Part shown: positions 36,631 through 46,182 of the stretch, piece by piece
How the letters are laid out: each line of letters starts with the position of its first letter
Position numbering within the stretch: position 1 is the first letter of the stretch
Source: Psychrobacter sp.
GTDB taxonomy: Bacteria; Pseudomonadota; Gammaproteobacteria; Pseudomonadales; Moraxellaceae
DNA: 64,000 nt
NCBI GenBank assembly: GCA_018260445.1
Contig: JAGLBE010000003.1
Location: forward strand, 1-64,000
Direction of reading: 5' to 3'
Program-made: the position numbers and the translations under genes
Notes under the pieces: generated by a model
Told to the model about the DNA's origin: nothing
What the model saw: the letters and a program-made list of their open reading frames with translations, nothing else
Database searches by the model: none

Positions 36631-36671
36631 TATAAAAAGCCCTGCTATCTCATTAAGATAGCAGGGCTATA
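36631..36671 (-). terminator. Terminator of the rplU-rpmA operon
   Basis: A perfect 13-bp stem (AGCCCTGCTATCT at 36638-36650 with its complement at 36656-36668) is followed on the minus strand by five T. It lies 43 bp beyond the rpmA stop. Confidence 0.9.
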
Positions 36672-36713
36672 ATACGACGACAAACTTTATCAGTCCTAAG
36701 TCTGTAGAGCTGA

Positions 36714-36971
36714 TTATGCGTCTTGAACCGACACATAACGGCGATTAAACTTGCCTTTGGTTGCAAACTTAACCACACCTTCGGTTAATGCAAATAATGT
36801 ATGGTCACGACCCATACCTACGCCTGGCCCAGCATGAAACTCAGTACCACGTTGACGAACAATAATATTACCCGGAATAACATCTTGACCACCAAACACT
36901 TTGACACCAAGCATTTTTGGGTTAGAGTCACGACCGTTACGGGTTGAGCCAGCGGCTTTTTTATGTGCCAT
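36714..36971 (-). CDS. rpmA: 50S ribosomal protein L27
   Basis: L27 sits near the peptidyl-transferase centre and its N-terminal tail touches the P-site tRNA. The 85-residue product begins [17 protein letters not shown] and contains [14 protein letters not shown], both diagnostic. An AAGGAG ribosome-binding site lies 8 nt before the ATG. It is the second gene of the standard rplU-rpmA pair, 113 bp after rplU. Confidence 0.98.
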   Translation of the reverse strand: MAHKKAAGSTRNGRDSNPKMLGVKVFGGQDVIPGNIIVRQRGTEFHAGPGVGMGRDHTLFALTEGVVKFATKGKFNRRYVSVQDA

Positions 36972-37084
36972 GGATAAATCTCCTTAGTGAGACGAATTTA
37001 AAAACAGGATATCGACAAGCCAATAATAACGCATACCTTATCTATTGTTTCATACCTTATCTATTGTTTATTGTCGCTATGGCA

Positions 37085-37396
37085 TTAAGCGTTAATCGCT
37101 TTGATTTTCAATAGCGTATACCATTGGCGATGGCCTTGTTCTTTATGATAATGCTTACGACGCTTATGCTTAACGATACGAACTTTTTTACCACGTCCGT
37201 GCTCGACGACTTCAGCTTCAACGCTAGCCCCTGCAACAACCGGTTGACCGATTTTAATATCATTGCCATCCACGACCATTAAGACATCATCAAACTTAAT
37301 GGTTTCGCCAGCTTCAGTTTTTAGAAGCTCTACTTTGAGTAATTCATCAACATTGACACGATGCTGCTTGCCGCCACACTTAATCACTGCGTACAT
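37085..37396 (-). CDS. rplU: 50S ribosomal protein L21
   Basis: L21 is an early 23S rRNA-binding protein. The 103-residue product ([14 protein letters not shown] at the start, [20 protein letters not shown] near the end) matches the family in length and motifs. GGAG precedes the ATG. It heads rplU-rpmA and diverges from ispB, an arrangement shared with many gamma-proteobacteria. Confidence 0.98.
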   Translation of the reverse strand: MYAVIKCGGKQHRVNVDELLKVELLKTEAGETIKFDDVLMVVDGNDIKIGQPVVAGASVEAEVVEHGRGKKVRIVKHKRRKHYHKEQGHRQWYTLLKIKAINA

Positions 37397-37918
37397 TTTA
37401 TGACTCCGTTTAACCCGTGTGCCGTGGTTATCTGCCTGCGTCGTATTGCTCGACAGGCTTCATAACACTTCAGCTATCTACTTGACTTACGAACACCACA
37501 GGGAAAAATTGACAGAAAAAACCTTTAATTAGCTAAGTTAAGCCGTATAATTTAACCTAACCTTGGGTTTGATAAAGGCTTTAAATATGAAGGCGAAATT
37601 TTACGGGTTTATTGACCAAAATGCAACACTCAATTGTTAAATAAACAAAAACAGACCCCTAATGTGTCACGCAAACCCTGTTTATCAACAATTTTAATAA
37701 AACTAGCACTAGCAACCCGCTTATAAGGCGTTATAATCTAGGGCAGTGTGTTGTACTATCCTGTAATTTGCAAAGATTGCTTAAACCTGTACGCTAACAA
37801 TGGCAGCACCAGCACCCTCATATTATAAAACTGGAGCGGTTTTGCCTGCGGTTTTGCTTATAGCGCCGACTCCAAAATGACCTCACTTTACCTTCACTTG
37901 TTGACCAGTTGAAAATTT
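37397..37918. other. Divergent rplU/ispB promoter region
   Basis: This 522-bp region must hold the ribosomal operon promoter and that of ispB. A TATAAT hexamer is present at 37732-37737 on the ispB strand, without a convincing -35 box. No repeat or RNA was recognised. Confidence 0.4.
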
Positions 37919-39100
37919 ATGATAACGCCCGCAAATGACTCTATAGCTACCGCTGCTACATCCTTAGATACCGCATTCCATACGCCGTCAAACGATGAGG
38001 CACCTGATGTTACTGCCGTTACGACGACGATTGACCCGATAACCGCAGCGCCGCCATCACCAAACCCGATGCGTACTGAACCACAAGTGACGGCTATTAG
38101 CCGCACTCATCTTGCTAATCCTGCCAGCTATGAGCAGATTCAAAACATTGTGGCTGATGATTTTTATATTATGGACAAGCAGGTTTTTGGCAGCTTAAAC
38201 TCCAAAGTACAATTGGTGATGAGCGTGTCACAGCATGTGATTAATGCCGGCGGCAAACGGATGCGCCCGTTAATCACGCTGTTATGCTCGCGCTTGTGTG
38301 CGGATGAACAATCTACCGATGCCATGCATTTAGCTGCTATTACCGAAATGCTGCATACTGCAACATTGGTGCATGACGATGTCATTGATGCGTCCGGCCT
38401 ACGCCGTGGCAAACCCACCGCCAATGCCACTTGGGACAATGCCACTGCGGTTTTGGTAGGAGATTACCTGATTGCACGCGCTTTTAACCTTTTAGTTGGG
38501 TTTAATAGCTTGCCTTTATTAAAGCTTTTTTCTGATGGCACCTGTGATATTGCCGAAGGAGAAGTGTTGCAATTGCAGCACCAGCATAATCCTGAAGCCA
38601 CCGAAGCGGACTATATGCGCATTATTGACGGTAAAACCTCGCGGCTATTTATGATGGCCACCAGCGGCGTGGCGTTGCTCCAAGATAAACCTGAATTTAT
38701 GCAGGCGCTTAGCGACTTTGGTCAACATTTTGGCAATGCGTTTCAAATTATTGACGATGTGCTGGATTATAGTGGCAATAGCGACGTGATGGGTAAAAAC
38801 CTAGGCGACGATTTGGCCGAAGGTAAACCCACCTTGCCCACGATTGTGGCGCTGCGTTTGCTCAAAGAGCAAGATAAAACCCAGTACGATAAACTGCGCA
38901 TTGCCGTACAGACCGGTAAAACCGAGAACGCCGAGTATTTAATCGGTTTGGTCAAAGCCTCAGGGGCGCTTGAATATTGCCGCAAGCGGGCGCTAGATGA
39001 AACCCAATTGGCGCAGCAGGCTTTGCTGCAGTTGCCGGATAACCATTATCGCCTTGGCCTATGGCAATTAACCGAGCTTGCCAGCTCACGCTTGGTTTAA
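37919..39100 (+). CDS. ispB: Polyprenyl (octaprenyl-type) diphosphate synthase
   Basis: This trans-prenyltransferase makes the side chain of ubiquinone from IPP and FPP. The two Asp-rich motifs are seen as LVHDDVIDASGLRRGKP and QIIDDVLDYSG, with GGKRMRP and the EGEVLQL helix between. The 393-residue product has a Thr/Ala/Pro-rich N-terminal extension of ~65 residues compared with E. coli IspB (323). ATG 38069 (residue 51) is an alternative start but neither start has a good ribosome-binding site. Product chain length cannot be read from the sequence. Confidence 0.92.
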   Translation: MITPANDSIATAATSLDTAFHTPSNDEAPDVTAVTTTIDPITAAPPSPNPMRTEPQVTAISRTHLANPASYEQIQNIVADDFYIMDKQVFGSLNSKVQLVMSVSQHVINAGGKRMRPLITLLCSRLCADEQSTDAMHLAAITEMLHTATLVHDDVIDASGLRRGKPTANATWDNATAVLVGDYLIARAFNLLVGFNSLPLLKLFSDGTCDIAEGEVLQLQHQHNPEATEADYMRIIDGKTSRLFMMATSGVALLQDKPEFMQALSDFGQHFGNAFQIIDDVLDYSGNSDVMGKNLGDDLAEGKPTLPTIVALRLLKEQDKTQYDKLRIAVQTGKTENAEYLIGLVKASGALEYCRKRALDETQLAQQALLQLPDNHYRLGLWQLTELASSRLV

Positions 39101-39214
39101 TCCAGCCATGTTTTAGTTTTATAGGCTAAGGTCTGGTAAGGCGGTTGGTTCGCTGTATACGATAGCCCTTGCGCACCTAGCTTTTAGCCCCATCCCTTTT
39201 GGAGACCCTGCTTC

Positions 39215-41068
39215 ATGACCACACCAGCACCCGTTAATCCCTATAAAAAAGGTCGAGCCATGCGTTCTACCGCCCCCCACTACTTGGTATTTTGCCAACC
39301 AACCTCCTCTGTTCTAAAATCATCTGCTTATTGGTCACGTCTGGCGGTGTTAGGGGCGCTAACCCTAATGGCGAGTGCGTGCCAAAGCATCCCTGCCGTG
39401 CAAACTGCACCGATAGTCGCCAAGCCCAATATTCCTTTAGTGGCAGGCGAGGGCTACGCCGCTTATCGCAATCAACAGGTGCCATCAAGCGTGGCAGCTA
39501 TGCGCTGGCAGACGTTTTATACCGACCCAAAACTTAAAGCATTAATTCAACTTGGGCTTGATAATAATAAAGATGTGCGCCAAACGGTGCTGGCGATTCG
39601 CAAAGCGCAGGCTCAATACCGCATCACCGACAACGAAGATTTGCCTACCCTAAATGGAAGTAGCGGGTATTCGCGCATCTCGCAAGGGGGCTATGACAAT
39701 GCTGCCAATCGCTATAGAGCCGATTTAGCATTGGCCAACTATGAAATCGACTTTTGGGGCAAGGTATCGAGCCTTAAAGATCAGGCCTTGCAAAACTATC
39801 TGGCAACGACGGTGGCGAGTGATACCGCTCAGGTGAGCCTGATTGCCAACATTGCTAAAAGTTACGTCAATTTAAGCTATCAGCTCAAGCAATTGGAGCT
39901 GGCGAGCAAAACCTTGGACAGCCGTAAAGAATCTTTAAAAATAACCCAAGCAAGATTACAAGCCGGTATTGATTCCAAAGAGCCGTTTTTGCGCGCACAA
40001 ACTTCAGTCGAATCCGCTTATATTGCGCTACTTGACGCTCAAACTGGCGTGTTAAAGGCGCAAAACGCCTTACAGTATTTGGTAGGCGCCCCAATTTCTG
40101 AAGACATGATGCCCGCCCCTGCGGTCAGCAATATCGTCACCCCACAAGTATTGAGTGCCGGTTTGCCAAGCGAATTACTGCGCTATCGTCCGGATGTTTT
40201 ACAAGCTGAATATCAGTTAAAAAGTGCAGGCGCCAACATTAACGTGGCGCGTAGTGCCTATTTTCCAACGATTAGCTTGACCGGTAGCCTCGGTTATTCA
40301 AGTGGTGATTTGACTGATTTGTTTAAAAGTAGCGCTGCGGGTTGGTCGTTTGGCCCTTCAATCAGCGTGCCTATATTTGATGCTGGTCGGCTTGATGCCA
40401 ACTACGAGGTGGCGCAAATTGAACGTGACCAAGCATTGGCGAATTATGAGAGCACGATTGAAACCGCTTTTCGCGAGGTAAACGATGTGTTAGCCGAGCG
40501 TGCTACTTTGCAAGCAAAAACCGAGGCGCAGTACCGCCTGCAACAAAGCTATAACGACATCTTTGAGATCGCTGATGCCAGATGGCGGGCGCAGGTTGAT
40601 GATTATTTAGGCGTGCTCGATGCCGAGCGCTCTTTGTTTGCCACTCAGCAGAGTATTTTAAACTTAGAGCTGGCTCGACTGAGCAGCCAAATTGAGTTAT
40701 ATCAAGCCTTGGGCGGCGGGGCCAACTTGGTCGAGCCCGTCGCTATCCCGACGCCGCAGCATCGCAATTTAGCCACCATACTTGACTGGCAAACCCCGCA
40801 AGATGATAAAGCCGTGGCAATGGCGGCTATTGACGCCGCTAGCGCCCCTATCATTATTGACCCTGCTCAAGCACAGGCGATTGAGTCTAAGCAGCCTGTT
40901 GTGCTCACGGAGCACACCGCTATAGCGCCGGTAGATATCAATGAGGATAATCAGGTCGATGCGCTGATTGTGGATAGCAAAACCACCACCCTGCCCGCTG
41001 GTAGCCAAATCCGGCAAGCGCCAGACGGTGACGTGGTGATTGTGACGCCCCCAGTCGATACGCCTTAA
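39215..41068 (+). CDS. Outer-membrane efflux lipoprotein (OprM/NodT family), C-terminally extended
   Basis: This is the trimeric outer-membrane channel of an RND- or ABC-type tripartite exporter. A lipobox (LMASAC, Cys56) follows a hydrophobic segment; the region before it is long for a signal peptide, so ATG 39260 (MRSTAPHY) may be the true start. Two outer-membrane-factor repeats follow (YEIDFWGKVSSLKDQALQNY; LRYRPDVLQAEYQLKSAGANI; PIFDAGRLDANYEVAQ; DDYLGVLDAERSLF). The family fold ends near residue 510. A further ~105 residues (Ala/Asp/Thr/Pro-rich) are unusual. No inner-membrane pump or adaptor gene is adjacent. Confidence 0.88.
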   Translation: MTTPAPVNPYKKGRAMRSTAPHYLVFCQPTSSVLKSSAYWSRLAVLGALTLMASACQSIPAVQTAPIVAKPNIPLVAGEGYAAYRNQQVPSSVAAMRWQTFYTDPKLKALIQLGLDNNKDVRQTVLAIRKAQAQYRITDNEDLPTLNGSSGYSRISQGGYDNAANRYRADLALANYEIDFWGKVSSLKDQALQNYLATTVASDTAQVSLIANIAKSYVNLSYQLKQLELASKTLDSRKESLKITQARLQAGIDSKEPFLRAQTSVESAYIALLDAQTGVLKAQNALQYLVGAPISEDMMPAPAVSNIVTPQVLSAGLPSELLRYRPDVLQAEYQLKSAGANINVARSAYFPTISLTGSLGYSSGDLTDLFKSSAAGWSFGPSISVPIFDAGRLDANYEVAQIERDQALANYESTIETAFREVNDVLAERATLQAKTEAQYRLQQSYNDIFEIADARWRAQVDDYLGVLDAERSLFATQQSILNLELARLSSQIELYQALGGGANLVEPVAIPTPQHRNLATILDWQTPQDDKAVAMAAIDAASAPIIIDPAQAQAIESKQPVVLTEHTAIAPVDINEDNQVDALIVDSKTTTLPAGSQIRQAPDGDVVIVTPPVDTP

Positions 41069-41214
41069 ACGCAACGTTTGTCATTAGGCCAACTGCTTTC
41101 TTGATAGCTATTGATATGAGCAAATCACACTGTTTGGCTGACTAAAATAGCAGCCCAACCTATTTAGCTATAACTATGGACACGGGAGCTAGGGACACGG
41201 GTCTGCCGACCGGG

Positions 41215-41523
41215 TTACGACATCGGCACATCAAGCTTCTTATGATCCGGGCATAACCCAAAGGAGAATACAAACGTCGTCACCAAGCTGTTGACTATCA
41301 TAAAGAGGATATCGACACCATCATGCCCCAATATAAACCGCACAATGACAGCAGATACCAGCAGCATGGCAACAAAAAACAGTGCCAAATAGCGTAAAAT
41401 AAGCGGATGCTTGAGGGTATAGGGCGCGGCCGGTTTCTCTGCCGGCTCTAGTTTATAGCGGCGTAGCGTCAAACCTATCGCATACGCCATGCCACCTAAC
41501 AACACATAACTTAAAAAACCCAT
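41215..41523 (-). CDS. Small membrane protein of unknown function
   Basis: The 102-residue product has three hydrophobic segments at about 4-20, 45-65 and 70-90, with a short polar, Lys/Pro-rich loop (RRYKLEPAEKPAAPY) between the first two. No family was recognised. AAGGAGC lies a few bases before the ATG, supporting expression. It is 67 bp downstream of an unknown lipoprotein on the same strand and may be co-transcribed with it. Confidence 0.7.
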   Translation of the reverse strand: MGFLSYVLLGGMAYAIGLTLRRYKLEPAEKPAAPYTLKHPLILRYLALFFVAMLLVSAVIVRFILGHDGVDILFMIVNSLVTTFVFSFGLCPDHKKLDVPMS

Positions 41524-41590
41524 TTAGCGCTCCTTATTGCATTGCGTACTATTTTTAATCAGCACAACTTTCTTTAGTTAGGGTTAAAGG

Positions 41591-42166
41591 CTAAGAGCCC
41601 ATCGATACGTCGCACGCTACTTTATAGATAGTATTATTACCTTTTAAAATAAATCCTAAATAATCGCTATCTAACAACGGGTTAATATTCACATACGCAC
41701 TTTTGACGTGCGCAACCGCAAAGATGTTGTCTGGTCGAGCAATTAAACCATCAATATTTTGCGCCTCTTCAGAAAAATAATGCGTCACTTGGTCAAGGGG
41801 CAGTATGTGCATCGGCTCAGGGGTATTCCACACACCTTTTGTGGTGTCGCTCTCTCTAGTTTGCATGACTATTTGCCCTGCTTGTTGGCTTATTTTAATC
41901 TGTGGCACTTTATCCTCATCCACGCTATAACAGCCCGAAAATAGCTCAGCTGTGGCCGCTACCCTGTTGTTATCAGGTATAGTTTCGCCTGCAGATTCTC
42001 TATCTGCTACATTGGGGTCTGCTGCTTTGGGCTTGCTACTTTGATTACAGCCTACCAATCCGCCGGCCAATATAAGCGTTGTCATTACCGTCAGGATAAA
42101 CGGTGGTTTTGAGCCTTTTTTTACTGGCTGCTGCTTCAATAGACTCGGTAAAAACTTGTGCGTCAT
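41591..42166 (-). CDS. Putative lipoprotein of unknown function
   Basis: From ATG 42166 the product has 191 residues, with a hydrophobic segment and lipobox LVGC (Cys40); Asn at +2 is compatible with outer-membrane sorting. GAGGTC precedes this ATG at good spacing, whereas a longer in-frame form from 42331 has no lipoprotein-like start, so I reject the extension. The mature part contains an ELFSGCYSVD segment and alternating hydrophobic strands, suggestive of a small beta fold. Two further cysteines (GCYS, KVACDV) could form a disulfide. No family was recognised. Confidence 0.7.
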   Translation of the reverse strand: MTHKFLPSLLKQQPVKKGSKPPFILTVMTTLILAGGLVGCNQSSKPKAADPNVADRESAGETIPDNNRVAATAELFSGCYSVDEDKVPQIKISQQAGQIVMQTRESDTTKGVWNTPEPMHILPLDQVTHYFSEEAQNIDGLIARPDNIFAVAHVKSAYVNINPLLDSDYLGFILKGNNTIYKVACDVSMGS

Positions 42167-42496
42167 GCTGACCTCAATGGCTAGGTTTTGCCAATATGGC
42201 AAAGGCAAATTAAACCGCCTATGGTACCTTATTTTGCTGGGCTTAAGATGGCTGTTAGCGTTCTTTGTGTGACAGCTTGGTATAGCGCCGCATATGCTAA
42301 ACGTGTTGCGCTCAATCACTTTGTTGCGCATCTCAACGATGGCCTATGCCCTGATTGGGGCTAATCCTAGTAATTACGGTGCATGAATGGCAAATTTTAC
42401 CAACTGTCTACGGAATATCAGGTTATTTGCGCAAGGCATTTGTTATACTAAGCAGCTGCCTTGCCCTCTTTAATACCTTTATTGTTGTGAGCTGTT
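42167..42496. other. Divergent region lipoprotein/rnhA with a short palindrome
   Basis: A perfect inverted repeat TTTGCC-AATAT-GGCAAA lies at 42187-42203, about 20 bp upstream of the lipoprotein start; it may be an operator. No other element was supported in the 330 bp. Confidence 0.4.
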
Positions 42497-42982
42497 ATGT
42501 CTGTCCTCAATCCCAAAGCCAATACCACCATTGCGTTTACCGATGGCGCCTGCAAAGGCAACCCTGGTCCCGGTGGATGGGGCACATTGTTGATATTTAG
42601 CGATGGCAGCCATGGCGAATTTTATGGCGGTGAAGACCCAACCACCAATAATAAAATGGAGCTGATGGGCGCTATTATGGCACTTAAGCACAGCCCCATT
42701 GAGCTGATGCTAGAAATCTGGACGGATTCCAGCTACGTGAAAAATGGCATCACGACTTGGGTCAACAGCTGGAAAAAAAATGGCTGGAAAACGGCGTCAA
42801 AAAAACCGGTTAAAAATCAAGAGCTTTGGCAACAGCTTGATGCGCTGCAAAATGGCCGCAACGTAAGCTGGCACTGGGTAAAAGGGCATGCCGGCCATGC
42901 TGGTAATGAAAAAGCGGACGAATTGGCCAACCTTGGCATTACGGCATCGAGTGATGATAGCGATGGCTTAAAAAAAAACTAA
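42497..42982 (+). CDS. rnhA: Ribonuclease HI
   Basis: RNase HI cuts the RNA strand of RNA-DNA hybrids, removing primers and R-loops. The 161-residue product has the four catalytic acids in their usual places: [15 protein letters not shown] (Asp), NKMELMGAI (Glu), TDSSYVKNG (Asp) and GNEKADELA (Asp). [10 protein letters not shown] supplies the flexible His loop. The length is typical. The gene ends 5 bp before the dnaQ start, suggesting translational coupling; the same two genes are neighbours in many gamma-proteobacteria. Confidence 0.97.
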   Translation: MSVLNPKANTTIAFTDGACKGNPGPGGWGTLLIFSDGSHGEFYGGEDPTTNNKMELMGAIMALKHSPIELMLEIWTDSSYVKNGITTWVNSWKKNGWKTASKKPVKNQELWQQLDALQNGRNVSWHWVKGHAGHAGNEKADELANLGITASSDDSDGLKKN

Positions 42983-42987
42983 ATAAT

Positions 42988-44157
42988 GTGGTAATGACTC
43001 ACCATCATAATCCCATTCATAATAAGGCTACGGCTTCGGATTGGTTGCTGCATGACCCCCTTGGCTGGGACGTGTACGACGCTATTGACCCCATTGATGA
43101 CAATGTGTCCACCTACCCGAGCGTTGCCGTAACAGCGAACCCTGTTAACTTTAATGACCCTGATAACTTTAATGACGCTAATAACTTTAATGACCCTAAT
43201 AACACTGATACTACCATGACGCCACACTTAAACATCGCTCAACAAAACCCACAACCCGTTATCGCTTTTGATGGGGATACCAGCCGCGCCAACCCTCATT
43301 TTATACCACTGTTGCCTACGCCCATCCATCGGGGGGAAACCGGTCGCCAGCTGATTATGGATACCGAAACCACAGGGCTAGATGCGCTAAAAGGCGACCG
43401 TATTGTTGAAGTCGGCATTGTCGAGATGATTAACCGCAAGCTTACTGGCGAAAAGCTGCACGTCTATATCAACCCGCAGCGCCCCATGGATGACGAGGTT
43501 ATCCGCATTCATGGCATTACCGAGGCTTTTTTGGCCGACAAGCCCACCTTTGATAAAGTTGCCCAGCCGTTATACGACTTTATGCTAGGGGCCGAAATTA
43601 TTGCCCACAACGCCTCGTTTGATATGAACTTTTTGAACATGGAGTTTGCCAAGGTTGGTCTATCTGACTTTGCGCAGCGGGTGCAGGTTACCGACTCGTT
43701 TGCCATGGCAAAACAACAATATCCCGGTCAAAAAAACTCGCTCGATGCCCTAGTGCGCCGCCTAAATGTTGGCAAAATGGAGCGAACGTTTCACGGTGCG
43801 TTGCTCGATGCCGAAATTTTAGCGGAAGTCTACTTAGCCATGACCGGCGGTCAGGTTTCTTTAGCCATTGATGAGGATAATCAACGCAAAGACGGCGGCG
43901 CTCACCTTGATTTTAGCGCCCTTGCTAGCCAGCTTGTATTGGCCCAAACGTACGACAGCGAGCACTTAAGCTGGGTGACGCAACAACTCAAAACCTATCC
44001 CAATGTGCTGCAAACACAAGGCATTGAGCGCTTGCACCATCTGCAAGACCATCTGCAAGACACGCCAATATTCGCCGTGCTACAACGGCATGCTGCCAAC
44101 TTAAACACCCAAGCCTTACCCAATTTTGCCAGCCATCTTTTTATTGGTCGCCCTTAA
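42988..44157 (+). CDS. dnaQ: DNA polymerase III epsilon subunit with long N-terminal extension
   Basis: DnaQ is the 3'-5' proofreading exonuclease of the replicative polymerase. The DEDDh exonuclease motifs are intact: MDTETTGLDALKGDRIVEVG (Exo I, from residue 124), IIAHNASFDMNFLN (Exo II) and FHGALLDAEILAEVY (Exo III with its His). In the usual protein Exo I starts near residue 10; here about 118 residues precede it, including three 18-bp units encoding Asn-Phe-Asn-Asp-Pro-Asp/Asn. Possible starts are GTG 42988, ATG 42994 or ATG 43216; none has a good ribosome-binding site. The region after ~305 should contain the polymerase-binding segment. Confidence 0.92.
   Translation: MVMTHHHNPIHNKATASDWLLHDPLGWDVYDAIDPIDDNVSTYPSVAVTANPVNFNDPDNFNDANNFNDPNNTDTTMTPHLNIAQQNPQPVIAFDGDTSRANPHFIPLLPTPIHRGETGRQLIMDTETTGLDALKGDRIVEVGIVEMINRKLTGEKLHVYINPQRPMDDEVIRIHGITEAFLADKPTFDKVAQPLYDFMLGAEIIAHNASFDMNFLNMEFAKVGLSDFAQRVQVTDSFAMAKQQYPGQKNSLDALVRRLNVGKMERTFHGALLDAEILAEVYLAMTGGQVSLAIDEDNQRKDGGAHLDFSALASQLVLAQTYDSEHLSWVTQQLKTYPNVLQTQGIERLHHLQDHLQDTPIFAVLQRHAANLNTQALPNFASHLFIGRP
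43147..43200 (+). repeat. 18-bp tandem repeat in the dnaQ N-terminal extension
   Basis: Three 18-bp units (AACTTTAATGACCCTGAT and two variants) stay in frame and encode a six-residue Asn/Asp-rich period ahead of the exonuclease domain. Confidence 0.9.
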
Positions 44158-44447
44158 ATGAATCAGTTGAAACCTTAAGCGCAACATGGTGTAATGGCGC
44201 TAGGGCGTCAAATGTCATTTACCGTTGTAAGCGCCTACTATAAGCGCCTATTATTAGCTTTTAGCGTTGCCAAAATCACCCTAAGCACGTATCTAGGCAA
44301 TCTAGTTAGCGCCTAACTAACGACTATCGCATCGTCTGTCGGCTCGAGTTTGGTTCGAGTAAGAAGGCTTAGCAAGATGACCCCCATACGCGCAAGTTAG
44401 GTTTTTAGGATTGATATCATCATTATATGAAATAGGGAAGCCATATT

Positions 44448-46130
44448 ATGTCACTAGTTCAAAATCAAACTCAGCACGCCTCATTAAGCGTTACCAATTT
44501 TGATTTGCCCTCGTTATTTTTGTTGCGTCGTGAAATTGACGTCGCGTTAGAGGATGCCGAAACCCATCTGAGTGAGTTTAACGATGATGAAGAGCAAGCC
44601 CCATTGATGCTCGACTCTATCGAAGTCCTTAAGCAATTAGCAGCGGTTTTAAATTTAATCCGCCTAACCGGTGGTAGCGATTTAGCGCAGGTGCTTGCCA
44701 ACAGTTTGCAAGCTTTATATGATGCCGGTGATAACAGCAATGATGACTTGATACTCAACATCTCTGAGGGCATCATGACCTTAGATCGCTATATCGAATT
44801 TGTGTTGTTAAAAGAAACCTTAGAGCCATCTTTGTTAATCGATGTGATTAACCGTCTTAACACCTGTATTGGTCATCCCACTATTGATGAGTCCAGCTTT
44901 ACTAAATCCGATACCATCAATATCTCTATTGCCAATCCGGAGCAAAACTATGTACCCATCGCCAAGCTTAATTTGGATGAAGCCCTGTTATCGTCCGCTT
45001 ATCGGGCGGGCTTAAGCGTTGCATTGACCAATGTTAACGGTCAGACCTCAGAGGATGACCAGCGCAAACTTGAGGCGATGTATAGCGCCTGTGCACTGGC
45101 GGCAAAGCATTCTGACACCTTATTTTGGCGCGCCGCTCAAGCGGTCACCCAAGATATCAAAAATATACTACCGCTATCGACTGCCAAAAAACGCACCCTG
45201 ATTTTTCTTGAACAGCAATTTCACAACTATTTGCCTACCAACGACAATCGCTTTGCCGATTTGGTCAGTTTTGCTTGTCTGCGTGAGCATAGCTTTGCCG
45301 AGCAAATTAAGCAAGAATACGCAGTCAACTGTTTAGATGACGAGCAGCGAGCGCAAATGAAACGCTTTTTGTTTGGCCCCAATCGTGAAGTTGCGAGCAA
45401 GCTTAACCAGCTGATTCAAGATGAGATTAGTACGATTAAAGATAAGGTAGATGCTTTTGTACGCGGGGATCAAGCTAATCCATCCGTCGATGATACAGCT
45501 GACATCTCCGAAAAACTAAGTGCCCTATCCTCGGTTATGAGCCTTTTAAACTTGGATAAGGCCTCGGCGGCGTTAAAGCAATCGGCGGCTAACATTAAGA
45601 GCTGGAAAGTACCGACCCCCGAAGATTTTGATACCTTATTAAGCTCGTTAATCGTGGCTGAAAACTCGGCGATATATTTGGCCAAAACCCATACGCCAGG
45701 CGCTATCATTCAGCCCTCGCACAACAATTTGATTTCAGTGTATCAACTTGATACCGCCTATGACACAGTGGTCAAAGAAAGCCGGACAATGGTGGCGACC
45801 ATCGAGCAAGCCCTTAACCAATATATGGAAGATAGCCAAAAAGATATCTTAAATATCAGCAACACCCCGGAGATGATTCGACAAATTGCAGGTGCGGCGC
45901 GCTTTTTGGGCCTCAACGATGGTGCCAATATGCTCAGCCGTTTGGCGCGCTTCATTGATGAGGATATCCTTGCGACCGGTAGCAATGTCAGCGATGACGC
46001 ATTAGCGCGCATTGCCGATGTGCTGATGGTGGTCGATTACCAATTAGAGGGGTTAGAGAATAACCATCCTGTCAGTAACCATGCATTACATATTGGCAAC
46101 CACAGTCTAAAAGAGCTGTTAGCCGCTTAG
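44448..46130 (+). CDS. FimL-like protein (ChpA N-terminal-related)
   Basis: The 560-residue, largely alpha-helical acidic protein has no signal peptide or membrane span. Its order of helical segments (LRREIDVALEDAETHLSEF, LKQLAAVLNLIRLTGGSDLA, IRQIAGAARFLGLNDGANML) resembles the N-terminal HPt-like bundle of ChpA/PilL and the related FimL. In Pseudomonas, FimL supports type IV pilus twitching and cAMP signalling. No His-kinase core, HPt phospho-His motif or CheW domain is seen. The assignment comes from remembered similarity and length (FimL ~556). GGGAAG precedes the ATG. It is not next to other pilus genes here. Confidence 0.6.
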   Translation: MSLVQNQTQHASLSVTNFDLPSLFLLRREIDVALEDAETHLSEFNDDEEQAPLMLDSIEVLKQLAAVLNLIRLTGGSDLAQVLANSLQALYDAGDNSNDDLILNISEGIMTLDRYIEFVLLKETLEPSLLIDVINRLNTCIGHPTIDESSFTKSDTINISIANPEQNYVPIAKLNLDEALLSSAYRAGLSVALTNVNGQTSEDDQRKLEAMYSACALAAKHSDTLFWRAAQAVTQDIKNILPLSTAKKRTLIFLEQQFHNYLPTNDNRFADLVSFACLREHSFAEQIKQEYAVNCLDDEQRAQMKRFLFGPNREVASKLNQLIQDEISTIKDKVDAFVRGDQANPSVDDTADISEKLSALSSVMSLLNLDKASAALKQSAANIKSWKVPTPEDFDTLLSSLIVAENSAIYLAKTHTPGAIIQPSHNNLISVYQLDTAYDTVVKESRTMVATIEQALNQYMEDSQKDILNISNTPEMIRQIAGAARFLGLNDGANMLSRLARFIDEDILATGSNVSDDALARIADVLMVVDYQLEGLENNHPVSNHALHIGNHSLKELLAA

Positions 46131-46182
46131 TAACAAGCCATGCCGACGACCTTAAATACCAGCAAACGCTGCATTGACTCCT

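Larger units (their letters stand above)
36199..36713. other. Intergenic region between lolA and rpmA
   Basis: The 515-bp gap holds a 14-bp repeat array at 36561-36630 that runs into the rpmA terminator. The part nearest lolA carries its promoter, which I could not assign. Confidence 0.4.

Noticed and set aside
42167-42331. 55-codon extension of the lipoprotein gene ending at 41591
   Set aside because: The extension would bury the lipoprotein signal sequence; ATG 42166 has a good ribosome-binding site.
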